Assembly (NCBI GenBank): GCA_910585245.1
Contig: CAJUCO010000043.1
Location: forward strand, 1 to 20,916
Origin: an uncultured Oscillibacter sp.
GTDB lineage: Bacteria; Bacillota; Clostridia; Oscillospirales; Oscillospiraceae
Direction of reading: 5' to 3'
Length of the DNA: 20,916 bases
Part shown: piece by piece, positions 7,459 to 14,160 of the stretch
How the letters are laid out: every line of letters starts with the position of its first letter
How positions within the stretch are numbered: position 1 is the first letter of the stretch
Made by a program: the position numbers and the translations under genes
The notes under the pieces: model-generated
Told to the model about the DNA's origin: nothing
Databases searched by the model: none
Seen by the model: only the letters and a program-made list of their open reading frames with translations

Positions 7459-9045
7459 TCATTGTCCGCTGGCGCCGTAGTTGCTCAGGGCCCGGGCGGA
7501 AGGGTCGTCCACGTCGCAGCCCTCCCAGGACTTGTTGGGCATCCAGAAATCTTGAATCATAGCCGCCTGACCGGGGTAGTGCTTTTCAAAGATCTCCCGG
7601 TACAGCAGGCTCTCTTTCGTAAAAGGCGGGCAGTGGTAACCGTATTTGTGCCGCCGGACCTCAAACTCCTCGTCTGTGTATGTCTCCTGGGCATAGGCCT
7701 TCAGATCATCCACCATGGAGTGGCCCACGGCGTCGGAGAAGGCGGCCTTCTGCCTCCAGAGGATGCCCTCCGGAAGCAGGCGGTCCCCCTCGAAGGCGTG
7801 GCGGAGAAGGTATTTTCCCATGCCGTAGCTGTTCCGCTTCAACCGCGGGTCCAAGGCCATGACGTACCTCACAAAGTCCAGGTCGCCGAAGGGGACCCGG
7901 GCCTCCAGGGAGTTGACGGAGATGCAGCGGTCCGCCCGGAGCACGTCGTACATATGGAGTTCGTTCACCCGTTTCTTGGCCTCCCGTTGAAACTCCTCGT
8001 CGCTGGGGGCAAAGTCCGTGTACTTGTAGCCAAAGAGCTCGTCGGAGATCTCCCCGGTCAGCAGCACCCGGATGTCCGTTCTCTCATGGATGGCCTTGCA
8101 GCAAAGGTACATCCCCATACTGGCCCGGATGGTGGTGATGTCCCAGGTTCCCAGCAGGGCAATGAGCCCGTCCAGATTCCGGAGAACCTCCTCCCGGGTC
8201 ATAAAAATCTCAGTGTGGTCCGCCCCGATATAATCCGCCGCCTCCCTGGCGTATTTGAGGTCGATGGCGTCTTTGTCCATGCCGATGGCAAAGGTGCGGA
8301 TATTTTTCCCCAGCACAACGGAGGAAATGGCGCAGACCAGGCTGGAGTCCAGCCCGCCGGAGAGGAGAAAGCCCAAAGGCGCGTCGGCGTCCAGCCGCTT
8401 GTCCACGGCGGCAATGAGCTTGTTCCGGATCTTTTTGCAGGCGGTCTCCAGGCCGTCGCGAATGTACCCGTCTACAGAGGTGAGATCCGCGTAGCGGACG
8501 AATCTCCCTCCGGCGTAGTAGTGCCCCGGCGGGAAGGGGCGGATTTCCCGGCACAGCCCCACCAGGTTCTTGGCCTCACTGGCAAAGACCATCCCCCCGG
8601 CCGAATCTACGCCGTAGAACAGGGGCCGGATGCCGATGGGGTCCCGGGCGGCAATGAGCGAGTCCGTTCTTCCGTCGTATAGAATAAGGGCAAACTCCGC
8701 GTCCAGACGGGAGAACATCTCCACCCCGTACTCCCGGTAAAGGGGAAGCAAAATCTCGCAGTCGCTGCCGCTTTGAAAGGCATAGCCCTTTTCTTGAAGC
8801 CGGCGCTTGAGCGGGCGGAAACCGTAGATTTCCCCGTTGCACACCAGCAAGTCTCCCCCCAGCCGGAAGGGCTGCATCCCCTCCGGTGTCAGCCCCATGA
8901 TGGCCAGCCGGTGGAAGCAGAGCCATCCCGTGGGAGTTTCCACAATGCGGGACATATCGGGCCCCCGGGATTTCGTGCGGTCAAAGAAGGGCTCAAGCAC
9001 CTCCCGAGCGACGTCCTTTTTCTCAAAACCCATAATCGAACACAT
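7459..9045 (-). CDS. asnB: Asparagine synthetase B (glutamine-hydrolysing)
   Basis: Converts aspartate, glutamine and ATP to asparagine, glutamate, AMP and PPi. The 528-residue product has an N-terminal class II glutaminase domain: catalytic Cys2, exposed after Met removal (MCSIMGF), HRLAIMGL at 45-52 and the NGE motif at 70-72. The synthetase domain carries the PP-loop LSGGLDSSL at 228-236. A GTG ten bases further upstream would give MLTMCS, but this GTG is part of the GGAGGTG ribosome site and an extra N-terminus would bury the nucleophile, so ATG 9043-9045 is the start. An Asn-specific T-box lies directly upstream, so expression should rise when uncharged tRNA-Asn accumulates. glnN follows on the same strand. 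Confidence 0.95.
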   Translation of the reverse strand: MCSIMGFEKKDVAREVLEPFFDRTKSRGPDMSRIVETPTGWLCFHRLAIMGLTPEGMQPFRLGGDLLVCNGEIYGFRPLKRRLQEKGYAFQSGSDCEILLPLYREYGVEMFSRLDAEFALILYDGRTDSLIAARDPIGIRPLFYGVDSAGGMVFASEAKNLVGLCREIRPFPPGHYYAGGRFVRYADLTSVDGYIRDGLETACKKIRNKLIAAVDKRLDADAPLGFLLSGGLDSSLVCAISSVVLGKNIRTFAIGMDKDAIDLKYAREAADYIGADHTEIFMTREEVLRNLDGLIALLGTWDITTIRASMGMYLCCKAIHERTDIRVLLTGEISDELFGYKYTDFAPSDEEFQREAKKRVNELHMYDVLRADRCISVNSLEARVPFGDLDFVRYVMALDPRLKRNSYGMGKYLLRHAFEGDRLLPEGILWRQKAAFSDAVGHSMVDDLKAYAQETYTDEEFEVRRHKYGYHCPPFTKESLLYREIFEKHYPGQAAMIQDFWMPNKSWEGCDVDDPSARALSNYGASGQ

Positions 9046-9081
9046 AGTAAGCACCTCCGAAAAAATGGCTTTCCTGTCTGG

Positions 9082-9385
9082 AAAACAAAAACGCAGCTAT
9101 CTCCTAAATACTTAGGACGAATAGCTGCAATCCGCGGTGCCACCTAATTTACCTTCCCGTTTAACCGGAAACGGTCACCTTCAAGGCTCCAACAAGCCCG
9201 TGTGAGATAACGATCACAACTCGCCGCGCCTACTGCCAGGGGGCTTCCCCGGGTTCAGCTTGGGGCTTCGGAGTGTTCTTCCCGGAAGTTCTTTGCGCGG
9301 GGTTTCCACTGCCCCCCGCTCACTGGAGCGGAACGCTTGCCGGTACTTTTCTCCATCAACGCCGTTTGCCTTATGGCTTTGTTGT
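9082..9385 (-). promoter_or_regulatory. T-box leader, asparagine specific, controlling asnB
   Basis: On the minus strand the antiterminator box AGGTGGCACCGCGG lies at 9144-9131. It is followed by a terminator GCAGCTAT...ATAGCTGC (9128-9093) and a T-rich tract GTTTTTGTTTT. Upstream is a long stem I region (about 9360-9240) in which GAAGAACACTCC supplies a candidate specifier codon AAC (9277-9275) followed by A. The T-box UGGC variant would pair with a tRNA ending in discriminator G, which fits tRNA-Asn. Uncharged tRNA-Asn would stabilise the antiterminator and let transcription enter asnB. The box, terminator and gene context are seen directly; the specifier placement is inferred. Confidence 0.92.
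9093..9128 (-). terminator. Regulated terminator of the T-box leader
   Basis: Stem GCAGCTAT/ATAGCTGC with further internal pairing (TCCTAA/TTAGGA), followed on the minus strand by GTTTTTGTTTT. Its 5' arm follows directly after the T-box sequence, as required for mutually exclusive antiterminator and terminator. Confidence 0.88.
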
Positions 9386-9390
9386 AAGGA

Positions 9391-9420
9391 AGTTTACACC
9401 ACCGGCGGGGCGGCTGTCAA
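9391..9420 (-). promoter_or_regulatory. Promoter of the asnB T-box transcript
   Basis: On the minus strand a perfect TTGACA (9420-9415), an 18-base spacer and TAAACT (9396-9391), just upstream of the T-box stem I. Transcription would start near 9384. Confidence 0.75.
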
Positions 9421-9596
9421 TGGAGAATCCCACAAAATTCCAAAGAGATACGAGGTATGATTTCTACAAAGTTGTATGATGTCTCTTGCCCGCAAACAAA
9501 TCAACGCTTGTGTGCCCTCGCCGGGGAACGGAGGGAATGACCCGCACAAAATGCAAGCCCCAGAAATTCATGTCTAAAAAAGACTCCGCTTTGTGG
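9421..9596. other. Intergenic spacer between asnB promoter and spoVT
   Basis: The gap between asnB and spoVT is about 590 bases. Most of it is the T-box leader and promoter. The remaining 176 bases hold only short overlapping frames without convincing RBS or homology, and a CTAAAAAAGA stretch around 9573-9583 that reads as a T-run on the minus strand. Confidence 0.4.
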
Positions 9597-9618
9597 GGCC
9601 CGGTCAGAAGACCGGGCC
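9597..9618 (-). terminator. GC-rich hairpin downstream of spoVT
   Basis: A nine-bp perfect stem GGCCCGGTC/GACCGGGCC with a 4-base loop (9606-9609), 17 bases past the spoVT stop. There is no immediate U-tract; the nearest T-run on that strand is about 15 bases further. It could be a weak terminator or a 3'-end stabilising hairpin. Confidence 0.5.
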
Positions 9619-9634
9619 ATTCCCCGCAAGAGGA

Positions 9635-10177
9635 TCAGGCCTCCATATGCCGTCCCAGAAAAGCGGCGATGGTCTGAGCCAGCTTGTACTCCGCGTCGCC
9701 GGTGGCCACGCCGGGGGTAGAGCCCACAAACAGCACCATGCCCAGCAAGTCCCCCTCGGAGAGGATGGGGGCGGCCACGTTGGTGACCAGCTTGTCCGTG
9801 CCGTCACAGACGGGAATGGGGTCTCCCTCGCCGCCGTACTGATAGATGCGGCGGCTTTCCATAATCTGTTCCAGCTCAGGGGTAATGCGCTTGCCCAGCA
9901 GTTCCCGCTTGCCGCCTCCGGCCACGGAGATGACGGTGTCCCGGTCCGTCACGGCGCAGATACAGCCGGTGGAGCGGCTCATGGTCTCGCAGAGCTGTCC
10001 GGCGAAATCCTCCACACCGCCCAGCAGGGAATACTTCTTGAAAATCACCTCGCCGTCCCGGCTGGTGTAAATCTCCAGGGGGTCCCCCTCCCGAATACGC
10101 ATAGTTCGGCGGATTTCCTTTGGAATAACCACCCGTCCCAGGTCGTCGATCCGTCGCACAATTCCAGTTGCCTTCAT
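9635..10177 (-). CDS. spoVT: Stage V sporulation protein T
   Basis: Forespore transcription regulator of the AbrB family that adjusts sigma-G dependent genes in late sporulation (family knowledge). The 180-residue product has an N-terminal AbrB swapped-hairpin domain (residues 1-50, GIVRRIDDLGRVVIPKEIRRTMRIREGDPLEIY) and a C-terminal GAF-like domain (about 55-178), the exact SpoVT architecture and length. The start ATG 10175-10177 has AAAAGGAG upstream. It is a single-gene unit, divergent from the flagellin gene. A sequence resembling a forespore sigma promoter lies at 10230-10258. Its presence is strong evidence that the host forms endospores. Confidence 0.95.
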   Translation of the reverse strand: MKATGIVRRIDDLGRVVIPKEIRRTMRIREGDPLEIYTSRDGEVIFKKYSLLGGVEDFAGQLCETMSRSTGCICAVTDRDTVISVAGGGKRELLGKRITPELEQIMESRRIYQYGGEGDPIPVCDGTDKLVTNVAAPILSEGDLLGMVLFVGSTPGVATGDAEYKLAQTIAAFLGRHMEA

Positions 10178-10229
10178 ATCGAAAAACTCCTTTTGAAAAG
10201 TGATGGTTCTATGTCACTCTGGCAAAAGC

Positions 10230-10258
10230 TAGTATCCGCCGTTTTTCCCGGCTTATGC
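10230..10258 (-). promoter_or_regulatory. Candidate forespore sigma (F/G-type) promoter of spoVT
   Basis: On the minus strand GCATAA (10258-10253), a 16-base spacer and GATACTA (10236-10230). This resembles the GnATA / CATnnTA class used by sigma-G and sigma-F. No good sigma-A pair was seen. The match is partial. Confidence 0.35.
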
Positions 10259-10326
10259 CGTTTCCTCCATGGTGATGTCTGGAAATCTCCCAAAGAGGAA
10301 ATCCAGGAAAAATTTCTGTCATCCTC

Positions 10327-10353
10327 TTAATTTTCAATAAAACGCGCCGATAA
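10327..10353 (+). promoter_or_regulatory. Sigma-D (sigma-28) flagellin promoter
   Basis: A perfect -10 GCCGATAA (10346-10353) with TTAA 15 bases upstream (10327-10330), against the consensus TAAA-N15-GCCGATAA. It lies 177 bases before the flagellin start codon. Confidence 0.85.
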
Positions 10354-10359
10354 GCCTAG

Positions 10360-10530
10360 TGTAAGGGGTCGCAAGACCTCGGGCTCTCCGGCTCGTACGG
10401 CCGGCCGGGTCCCATCCCTGCGCCAAACGCCTCGGTTCATGTCCGGCCGGCGTGTACAGAAACGGGCGGCGCGCTTTTCGGAACAACTGCAAGGATGAGC
10501 GGTTGTTATATGTGATAAGGAGATAGAGCA
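10360..10530 (+). promoter_or_regulatory. Long structured 5' leader of the flagellin mRNA
   Basis: After the sigma-D promoter the leader has a GNRA-capped hairpin: GGGGTC-GCAA-GACCTC at 10365-10380, with one G.U pair. It also has a long-range stem in which GCCGGCCGG (10400-10408) pairs perfectly with CCGGCCGGC (10443-10451), extended by GTAC/GTAC (10395-10398 with 10454-10457). Downstream, GGA motifs occur at 10480-10482, 10493-10495 (CAAGGATG) and 10519-10521 within the ribosome site (ATAAGGAG). In Bacillus, CsrA with FliW controls hag through such GGA sites; that this happens here is inferred. It does not match the c-di-GMP riboswitch consensus. Confidence 0.55.
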
Positions 10531-12306
10531 ATGCGTATTCAGCATAATATTATGGCAATGAATGCCTACCGCAACTACAACACCAACACCTCCGCCCTCT
10601 CCAAAAACCTGGAGAAACTGAGCTCCGGCTACAAGATCAACCGGGCGGGCGACGACGCCGCGGGTCTGGCCATTTCTGAGAAGATGCGGGCCCAGATCAC
10701 CGGATTGAACGCCGCTCAGAAAAACGTCAAGGACGGCATCTCCCTGGTAAAGACCGCCGAGGGCGCCATGCAGGAAATCCAGGATATGCTCAACCGCATG
10801 GACTACCTGGCCACCCAGTCCGCCAACGGAACCTATGACGATCCCGTGGACCGCAAAAACCTCCAGAAGGAAGTCAACGCCCTCCGGGACGAAATCAACC
10901 GTATCGCCGACTCCGCCAACTTCAACGGCATCAAGCTCCTGGACGGCTCTCTGGCCTCCACCGGCACCAATTCCTCTGCGGAGTTCAAGGGCTGGGATTC
11001 CATCAAGGGCGCTCTGGCCGCCGGTCTGCAGGATGTGGAAGCTACCAAGACCAAGGACACCATCCTGATGGCAAATATGGCAGCGGCCGATGCCAAGGGC
11101 GGAGAAAAGTTCACTTTGAACATCGCCATGTCTGACGGAAAAACCTACGACTTCGAGATTACGGCCAAAATCGATGAAAATGACGCCACGAAATTCAGCT
11201 TTGTGGACAAAGACGGGAAGGAACTCGTGGGCGGCCTGACTGCGACGGGCGGTTTGAAGGACGAGAACATCGGAAAGGCCTTTACGGAAGCGATCAAGAA
11301 CAGCGATCTGGGACAGACCTACAATGTTGACGGCGCCACTGCGGGCAAAATTGTTCTGGAGGCCAAGGAAGCCGGAGCGGGTGTTGCGAATGTGGCCTCG
11401 GTGGATATGAAATATTTCTCTCCCGCCGGAGTCAACACCGCCTTTGGCGGAACCCTGAAATACGCCGGACTCGATCCCGCTGCGGCGGCTCATGTGGTCG
11501 GCGAGGACGCCTATCAGTCCCTGGATCTGAGCAACGCCCTGATCTTCAAGGATAAGACCGACAACACCTCCCTGGAAAAGGCCACCTTTGAGATCAACGG
11601 TGAAAAGTTCGTCTTTGTGGAAAAGGGTGCTGTGGATGACGCCGCCATCAAGCAGATGCGGGAAGCCGGCATCGAGCACTGGGTGGAAGTCGGCACCGAT
11701 ACCACGATTGGTGCCACCGACGTTTCCAAAATGGTGGAAAAAATCAAGCACGCCACCGGCCTGGATGTGAAGCAGGGAACCAACACCGCCGGAGTCTGGG
11801 CGGACAGCACCACCGGAACCTGTATCAAAATCAACGACGGAACCAGTTCCAAGGCGGGCGGCGGACTGACCCTCCAGATTGGCGATACCGCCGATCAATT
11901 CAACCAGCTGCGGGTCAATGTCGGCGATATGCACACCAATGCCATGGGAACCGGAAAGACTACCCTGGACGGCCAGGAAATTACGGTTAACAAAACCATT
12001 GCTGATATTGACATCTCCAACCTGGCAGGCGCGCAGGAGGCTATCGGCGTGGTTCGGAACGCCATCAACTATGTCTCCGAGATTCGCGGTGACTTGGGTG
12101 CTGTCCAGAACCGTCTGGAGCACACCCAGAAGAACCTCTCCGTCATGGCGGAGAACATCCAGGACGCCGAATCCACCATTCGGGATACCGACGTGGCCGA
12201 GGAAATGATGTCCTACACCAAGAACAACATCCTGATCCAGTCCGCTCAGGCGATGCTGGCTCAGGCCAACGCGGTGCCCCAGGGCGTTCTCCAGCTGCTG
12301 GGCTAA
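10531..12306 (+). CDS. hag: Flagellin, large variant
   Basis: The main filament protein, exported by the flagellar type III apparatus and polymerised outside the cell. The 591-residue product has the conserved N-terminal D0/D1 segment (residues 1 to about 145: MRIQHNIMAMNAYRN, LSSGYKINRAGDDAAGLAISEKMR) and the conserved C-terminal D1/D0 segment (about 500-591). The C-terminus ends in AMLAQANAVPQGVLQLLG. Between them is a variable insert of about 350 residues that would form surface-exposed outer domains; small clostridial flagellins lack it. No Cys is visible. ATG 10531 follows ATAAGGAGATAGAG. Single-gene unit under sigma-D; no other flagellar genes are in the window. Positions equivalent to the Salmonella TLR5 contacts Arg90, Leu94 and Glu114 are present as R89, L93 and E114. 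The symbol could equally be fliC. Confidence 0.96.
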   Translation: MRIQHNIMAMNAYRNYNTNTSALSKNLEKLSSGYKINRAGDDAAGLAISEKMRAQITGLNAAQKNVKDGISLVKTAEGAMQEIQDMLNRMDYLATQSANGTYDDPVDRKNLQKEVNALRDEINRIADSANFNGIKLLDGSLASTGTNSSAEFKGWDSIKGALAAGLQDVEATKTKDTILMANMAAADAKGGEKFTLNIAMSDGKTYDFEITAKIDENDATKFSFVDKDGKELVGGLTATGGLKDENIGKAFTEAIKNSDLGQTYNVDGATAGKIVLEAKEAGAGVANVASVDMKYFSPAGVNTAFGGTLKYAGLDPAAAAHVVGEDAYQSLDLSNALIFKDKTDNTSLEKATFEINGEKFVFVEKGAVDDAAIKQMREAGIEHWVEVGTDTTIGATDVSKMVEKIKHATGLDVKQGTNTAGVWADSTTGTCIKINDGTSSKAGGGLTLQIGDTADQFNQLRVNVGDMHTNAMGTGKTTLDGQEITVNKTIADIDISNLAGAQEAIGVVRNAINYVSEIRGDLGAVQNRLEHTQKNLSVMAENIQDAESTIRDTDVAEEMMSYTKNNILIQSAQAMLAQANAVPQGVLQLLG

Positions 12307-12333
12307 TCCGCTCCCCCATAGCGTTCCTGTTTC

Positions 12334-12355
12334 GGGGCGGGCTTCGGCCCGCCCC
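12334..12355. terminator. UUCG-capped hairpin after flagellin
   Basis: GGGGCGGGC-TTCG-GCCCGCCCC: a nine-bp GC stem capped by the extra-stable C(UUCG)G tetraloop, 28 bases past the flagellin stop. No U-tract follows, so it may protect the 3' end of the mRNA or act together with the next hairpins. Confidence 0.6.
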
Positions 12356-12356
12356 G

Positions 12357-12414
12357 TCAGGCTGCCGGAAGCTGTTTTCCGCTCTATTTTAAACAGCACT
12401 TTTAACAAGCTGAG
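12357..12414. repeat. Dispersed hairpin element, copy 1
   Basis: It begins TCAGGCTGCCG and ends ACAAGCTGAG, nearly inverted termini (CTCAG-type). Inside, GCTGTTT (12371-12377) pairs with AAACAGC (12391-12397) followed by ACTTTT, a terminator-like unit. The block from 12374 to 12414 is closely similar to about 20454-20495 (see copy 2). Confidence 0.6.
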
Positions 12415-12449
12415 CCAGGGCTTTGAAAGCCCTGGCTCTACTACTTTTG
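12412..12449. terminator. Perfect 12-13 bp hairpin between flagellin and the zinc-ribbon gene
   Basis: GAGCCAGGGCTTT / AAAGCCCTGGCTC around a single G (12412-12438), so an inner CTTTGAAAG loop, followed by TACTACTTTT. It probably ends transcription from both convergent genes (flagellin plus, zinc-ribbon gene minus). Confidence 0.65.
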
Positions 12450-12460
12450 AATATTGAATA

Positions 12461-12838
12461 TCACTCGCCCATGGGTGCGCCGCACTGGGGGCAGAACTTG
12501 CTGTCGGACTCCGCGCCGCAGATGGGGCACTTTTTCCCGGCTTCCTCCACCTCCGGGGACGGCTCCTCTTTCACGGGCTTGCTGGCTTCCAGCTCGGCGA
12601 TTTTGGCCTTACTGGCGTTGACGGCCTCCACCGCCTCCCGCACCGCGTCGGGGATTTCGCCTTCATACTCACTGACAAACCATTCGCCAATGGCCCGGTA
12701 GTTTTTGTCGATTTCCTTTTGCTCCCCGGCGATCGCCACGTTGAGCTTCACAAGCTCCGCGGCGTCTTTGGTCCGGTCGGCGGCTTTGTTGGCAACGTCT
12801 TTTGCCTTACGGGTCAGTTCATCGAAATTAAACGCCAT
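12461..12838 (-). CDS. Coiled-coil protein with C-terminal zinc ribbon
   Basis: A 125-residue soluble protein. Residues 3-90 are charged and helical (FDELTRKAKDVANKAADRTKDAAELVKLNV..., then a second helix AVREAVEAVNASKAKIAELEA) and look like a coiled coil. A Pro/Glu linker (KPVKEEPSPEVEE) leads to a zinc ribbon with C104, C107, C116 and C119 (CPICG, FCPQCG). The start ATG 12836-12838 is supported by GGAAAGGGG and by the helical domain starting there; the frame open to 12952 adds an unrelated extension. This architecture is widespread in Clostridia as an uncharacterised protein. Possible roles as an adaptor or envelope-stress helper are speculation. It has its own promoter (12935-12963). Confidence 0.8.
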   Translation of the reverse strand: MAFNFDELTRKAKDVANKAADRTKDAAELVKLNVAIAGEQKEIDKNYRAIGEWFVSEYEGEIPDAVREAVEAVNASKAKIAELEASKPVKEEPSPEVEEAGKKCPICGAESDSKFCPQCGAPMGE

Positions 12839-12934
12839 GGTGTTGTACCCCTTTCCTGTTTTGAACCCACAAGCGGGCTCCGCTTTCCGTCGCTGGGGCC
12901 TACGCGACCAGACCCCAAGTGAACTACGGCACTC

Positions 12935-12963
12935 AGTATAGCGGATTTTCACAAAAAACGCAA
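12935..12963 (-). promoter_or_regulatory. Candidate promoter of the zinc-ribbon gene
   Basis: On the minus strand TTGCGT (12963-12958), a 17-base spacer and TATACT (12940-12935). The leader to the start codon is about 90 bases and has no recognised regulatory fold. Confidence 0.5.
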
Positions 12964-13003
12964 CAGCTACCCCAAATGTTTACAGTTCTTTTTCAAAGTG
13001 CGC

Positions 13004-13966
13004 TCAGCGTTCCATCTCCGCCTCCATCACCGTCCCGCTGGAGGCGTCAATCTCGTATTCGTACTCCATGCCGCCTGATCGAAACTCAATCTCATAGACC
13101 CAGAGTCCATCGTCCTGGTCCAGCTCGCACTCTATGTAGCCCGCCTCAGAGACTCCGGCGTGGGCAAGGGCGGCGTTTTTGGCGGCCTCCGGGCTGATCA
13201 ACTCTCCCGATTCCAAAGCTCCCTCCCGGTCCAATTCCGCCTCTATGATACGGTTGGAAGACGCGTCAATTTCGTACTCATATTCCGTGCCCTCCGCCCA
13301 GAATTCCACGTCATAGACCTGGCGGCCGCCGTCCCATCCGAGCTCACAGCGCAGCGCCGTGACATCCGCCGGGTCCACTCCCGCGTGGGCAAAGGCCACG
13401 GCCTTGGCGGCGTCCTCGCCGGTCTTTGTCTCAGGAGCCGGGGCGCTTTCCAGAATGTTGGGGACCCCCTCCAGTACCTCGCCGGTGTAGGCGTCGATTT
13501 TGTATTGGAAGTCCCCCAGGGTGGGATGGTGCAGCGCCACACCGTAGTGGGCGGGGTCCGCCTCCAGGTTCGGGTCCGCCTCGCCGGTGACGGAGCTGAT
13601 CTCCAGGGTCCCGGCATAGGTCTCCGCCATGTGCACGGCCAGAGCAGCGCCCACAGGCAGCCCCGGCGCCCCCGCCCTCTGGAGCTGCTCCAGCTCCTGG
13701 ACGGAGAGCACCGCCAAATCGTCAAAGTCCAAGGCGGGGTTGAGGGACCGAACGTCCTCAATCATGGCGGTTTTTCCAGGGGTGACGTTGTCCCCGGCGG
13801 GATTGAGCCGCTCTGTGTCTGCATCCTGGGTGAGAGAGCCTTCCCGCGTAATTTCCGGGGGGCGGAACATCTGCCAGAGCTGAAGTCCCAGCACCGCCGC
13901 CAGCAAGGCGACGGTGGCAATCAGCAGCCAGCGGGTGAGTTTATGGTGGTTCGTCTCAGGGCTCAT
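13004..13966 (-). CDS. Membrane-anchored PepSY-repeat protein
   Basis: A 320-residue protein with a short cytoplasmic start, one membrane helix (about residues 11-32, RWLLIATVALLAAVLGLQLW) and a large extracytoplasmic part. The C-terminal half has two clear PepSY repeats, each with AAKAVAFAHAGV/AAKNAALAHAGV followed by CELxxDxGxxVYEIEF and YEYEIDASSxxIxEAE. An earlier, more divergent third copy includes VALHHPTLGDFQYKIDAYTGEVLEG. PepSY domains are small extracytoplasmic domains linked to protease inhibition and cell-surface control (family knowledge); the role here is unknown. The protein is very acidic outside the membrane. ATG 13964-13966 is preferred over GTG 13973-13975, because AAAGGA is too close to the GTG. 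Promoter and palindrome lie upstream. Confidence 0.85.
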   Translation of the reverse strand: MSPETNHHKLTRWLLIATVALLAAVLGLQLWQMFRPPEITREGSLTQDADTERLNPAGDNVTPGKTAMIEDVRSLNPALDFDDLAVLSVQELEQLQRAGAPGLPVGAALAVHMAETYAGTLEISSVTGEADPNLEADPAHYGVALHHPTLGDFQYKIDAYTGEVLEGVPNILESAPAPETKTGEDAAKAVAFAHAGVDPADVTALRCELGWDGGRQVYDVEFWAEGTEYEYEIDASSNRIIEAELDREGALESGELISPEAAKNAALAHAGVSEAGYIECELDQDDGLWVYEIEFRSGGMEYEYEIDASSGTVMEAEMER

Positions 13967-13983
13967 GGGATTCACCGTCCTTT

Positions 13984-13998
13984 ATGGAATGATTCCAT
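13984..13998. promoter_or_regulatory. 15-bp perfect palindrome, possible operator of the PepSY gene
   Basis: ATGGAAT-G-ATTCCAT lies between the -10 box and the ribosome site of the PepSY gene and touches the -10 box. The position fits a repressor site. No adjacent regulator gene is present, so the binder is unknown. Confidence 0.4.
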
Positions 13999-14025
13999 TA
14001 TAGCGCGGCGGCGTAAAAAAGTCCA
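13997..14025 (-). promoter_or_regulatory. Promoter of the PepSY gene
   Basis: On the minus strand TGGACT (14025-14020), a 17-base spacer and a perfect TATAAT (14002-13997), 30 bases before the start codon. Confidence 0.7.
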
Positions 14026-14160
14026 GGTTCCCCCTTTGGGAATCCCCCCTTTCCAATGGACGCCGCCCATGTATTTTACAATCTTTTGCAAAGCGGTCCG
14101 TCAAACCGTCAAAACCGGGCAGTTGCTTTCGGAAGTGCCACCCCGGCACATTGGAACTTG

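Noticed and set aside
7408..8682. 424-codon open frame on the plus strand
   Set aside because: Antisense of asnB, with no RBS or domains.
9486..9677. 63-codon open frame between asnB and spoVT
   Set aside because: No good RBS, no homology recognised, and it runs into spoVT on the opposite strand.
10360..10530. c-di-GMP riboswitch upstream of flagellin
   Set aside because: The leader is structured, but I could not find the conserved GEMM core, so only an unassigned structured leader is claimed.
10327..12408. 693-codon open frame on the minus strand
   Set aside because: Exact antisense of the flagellin gene with no RBS or recognisable domain; a codon-bias shadow.
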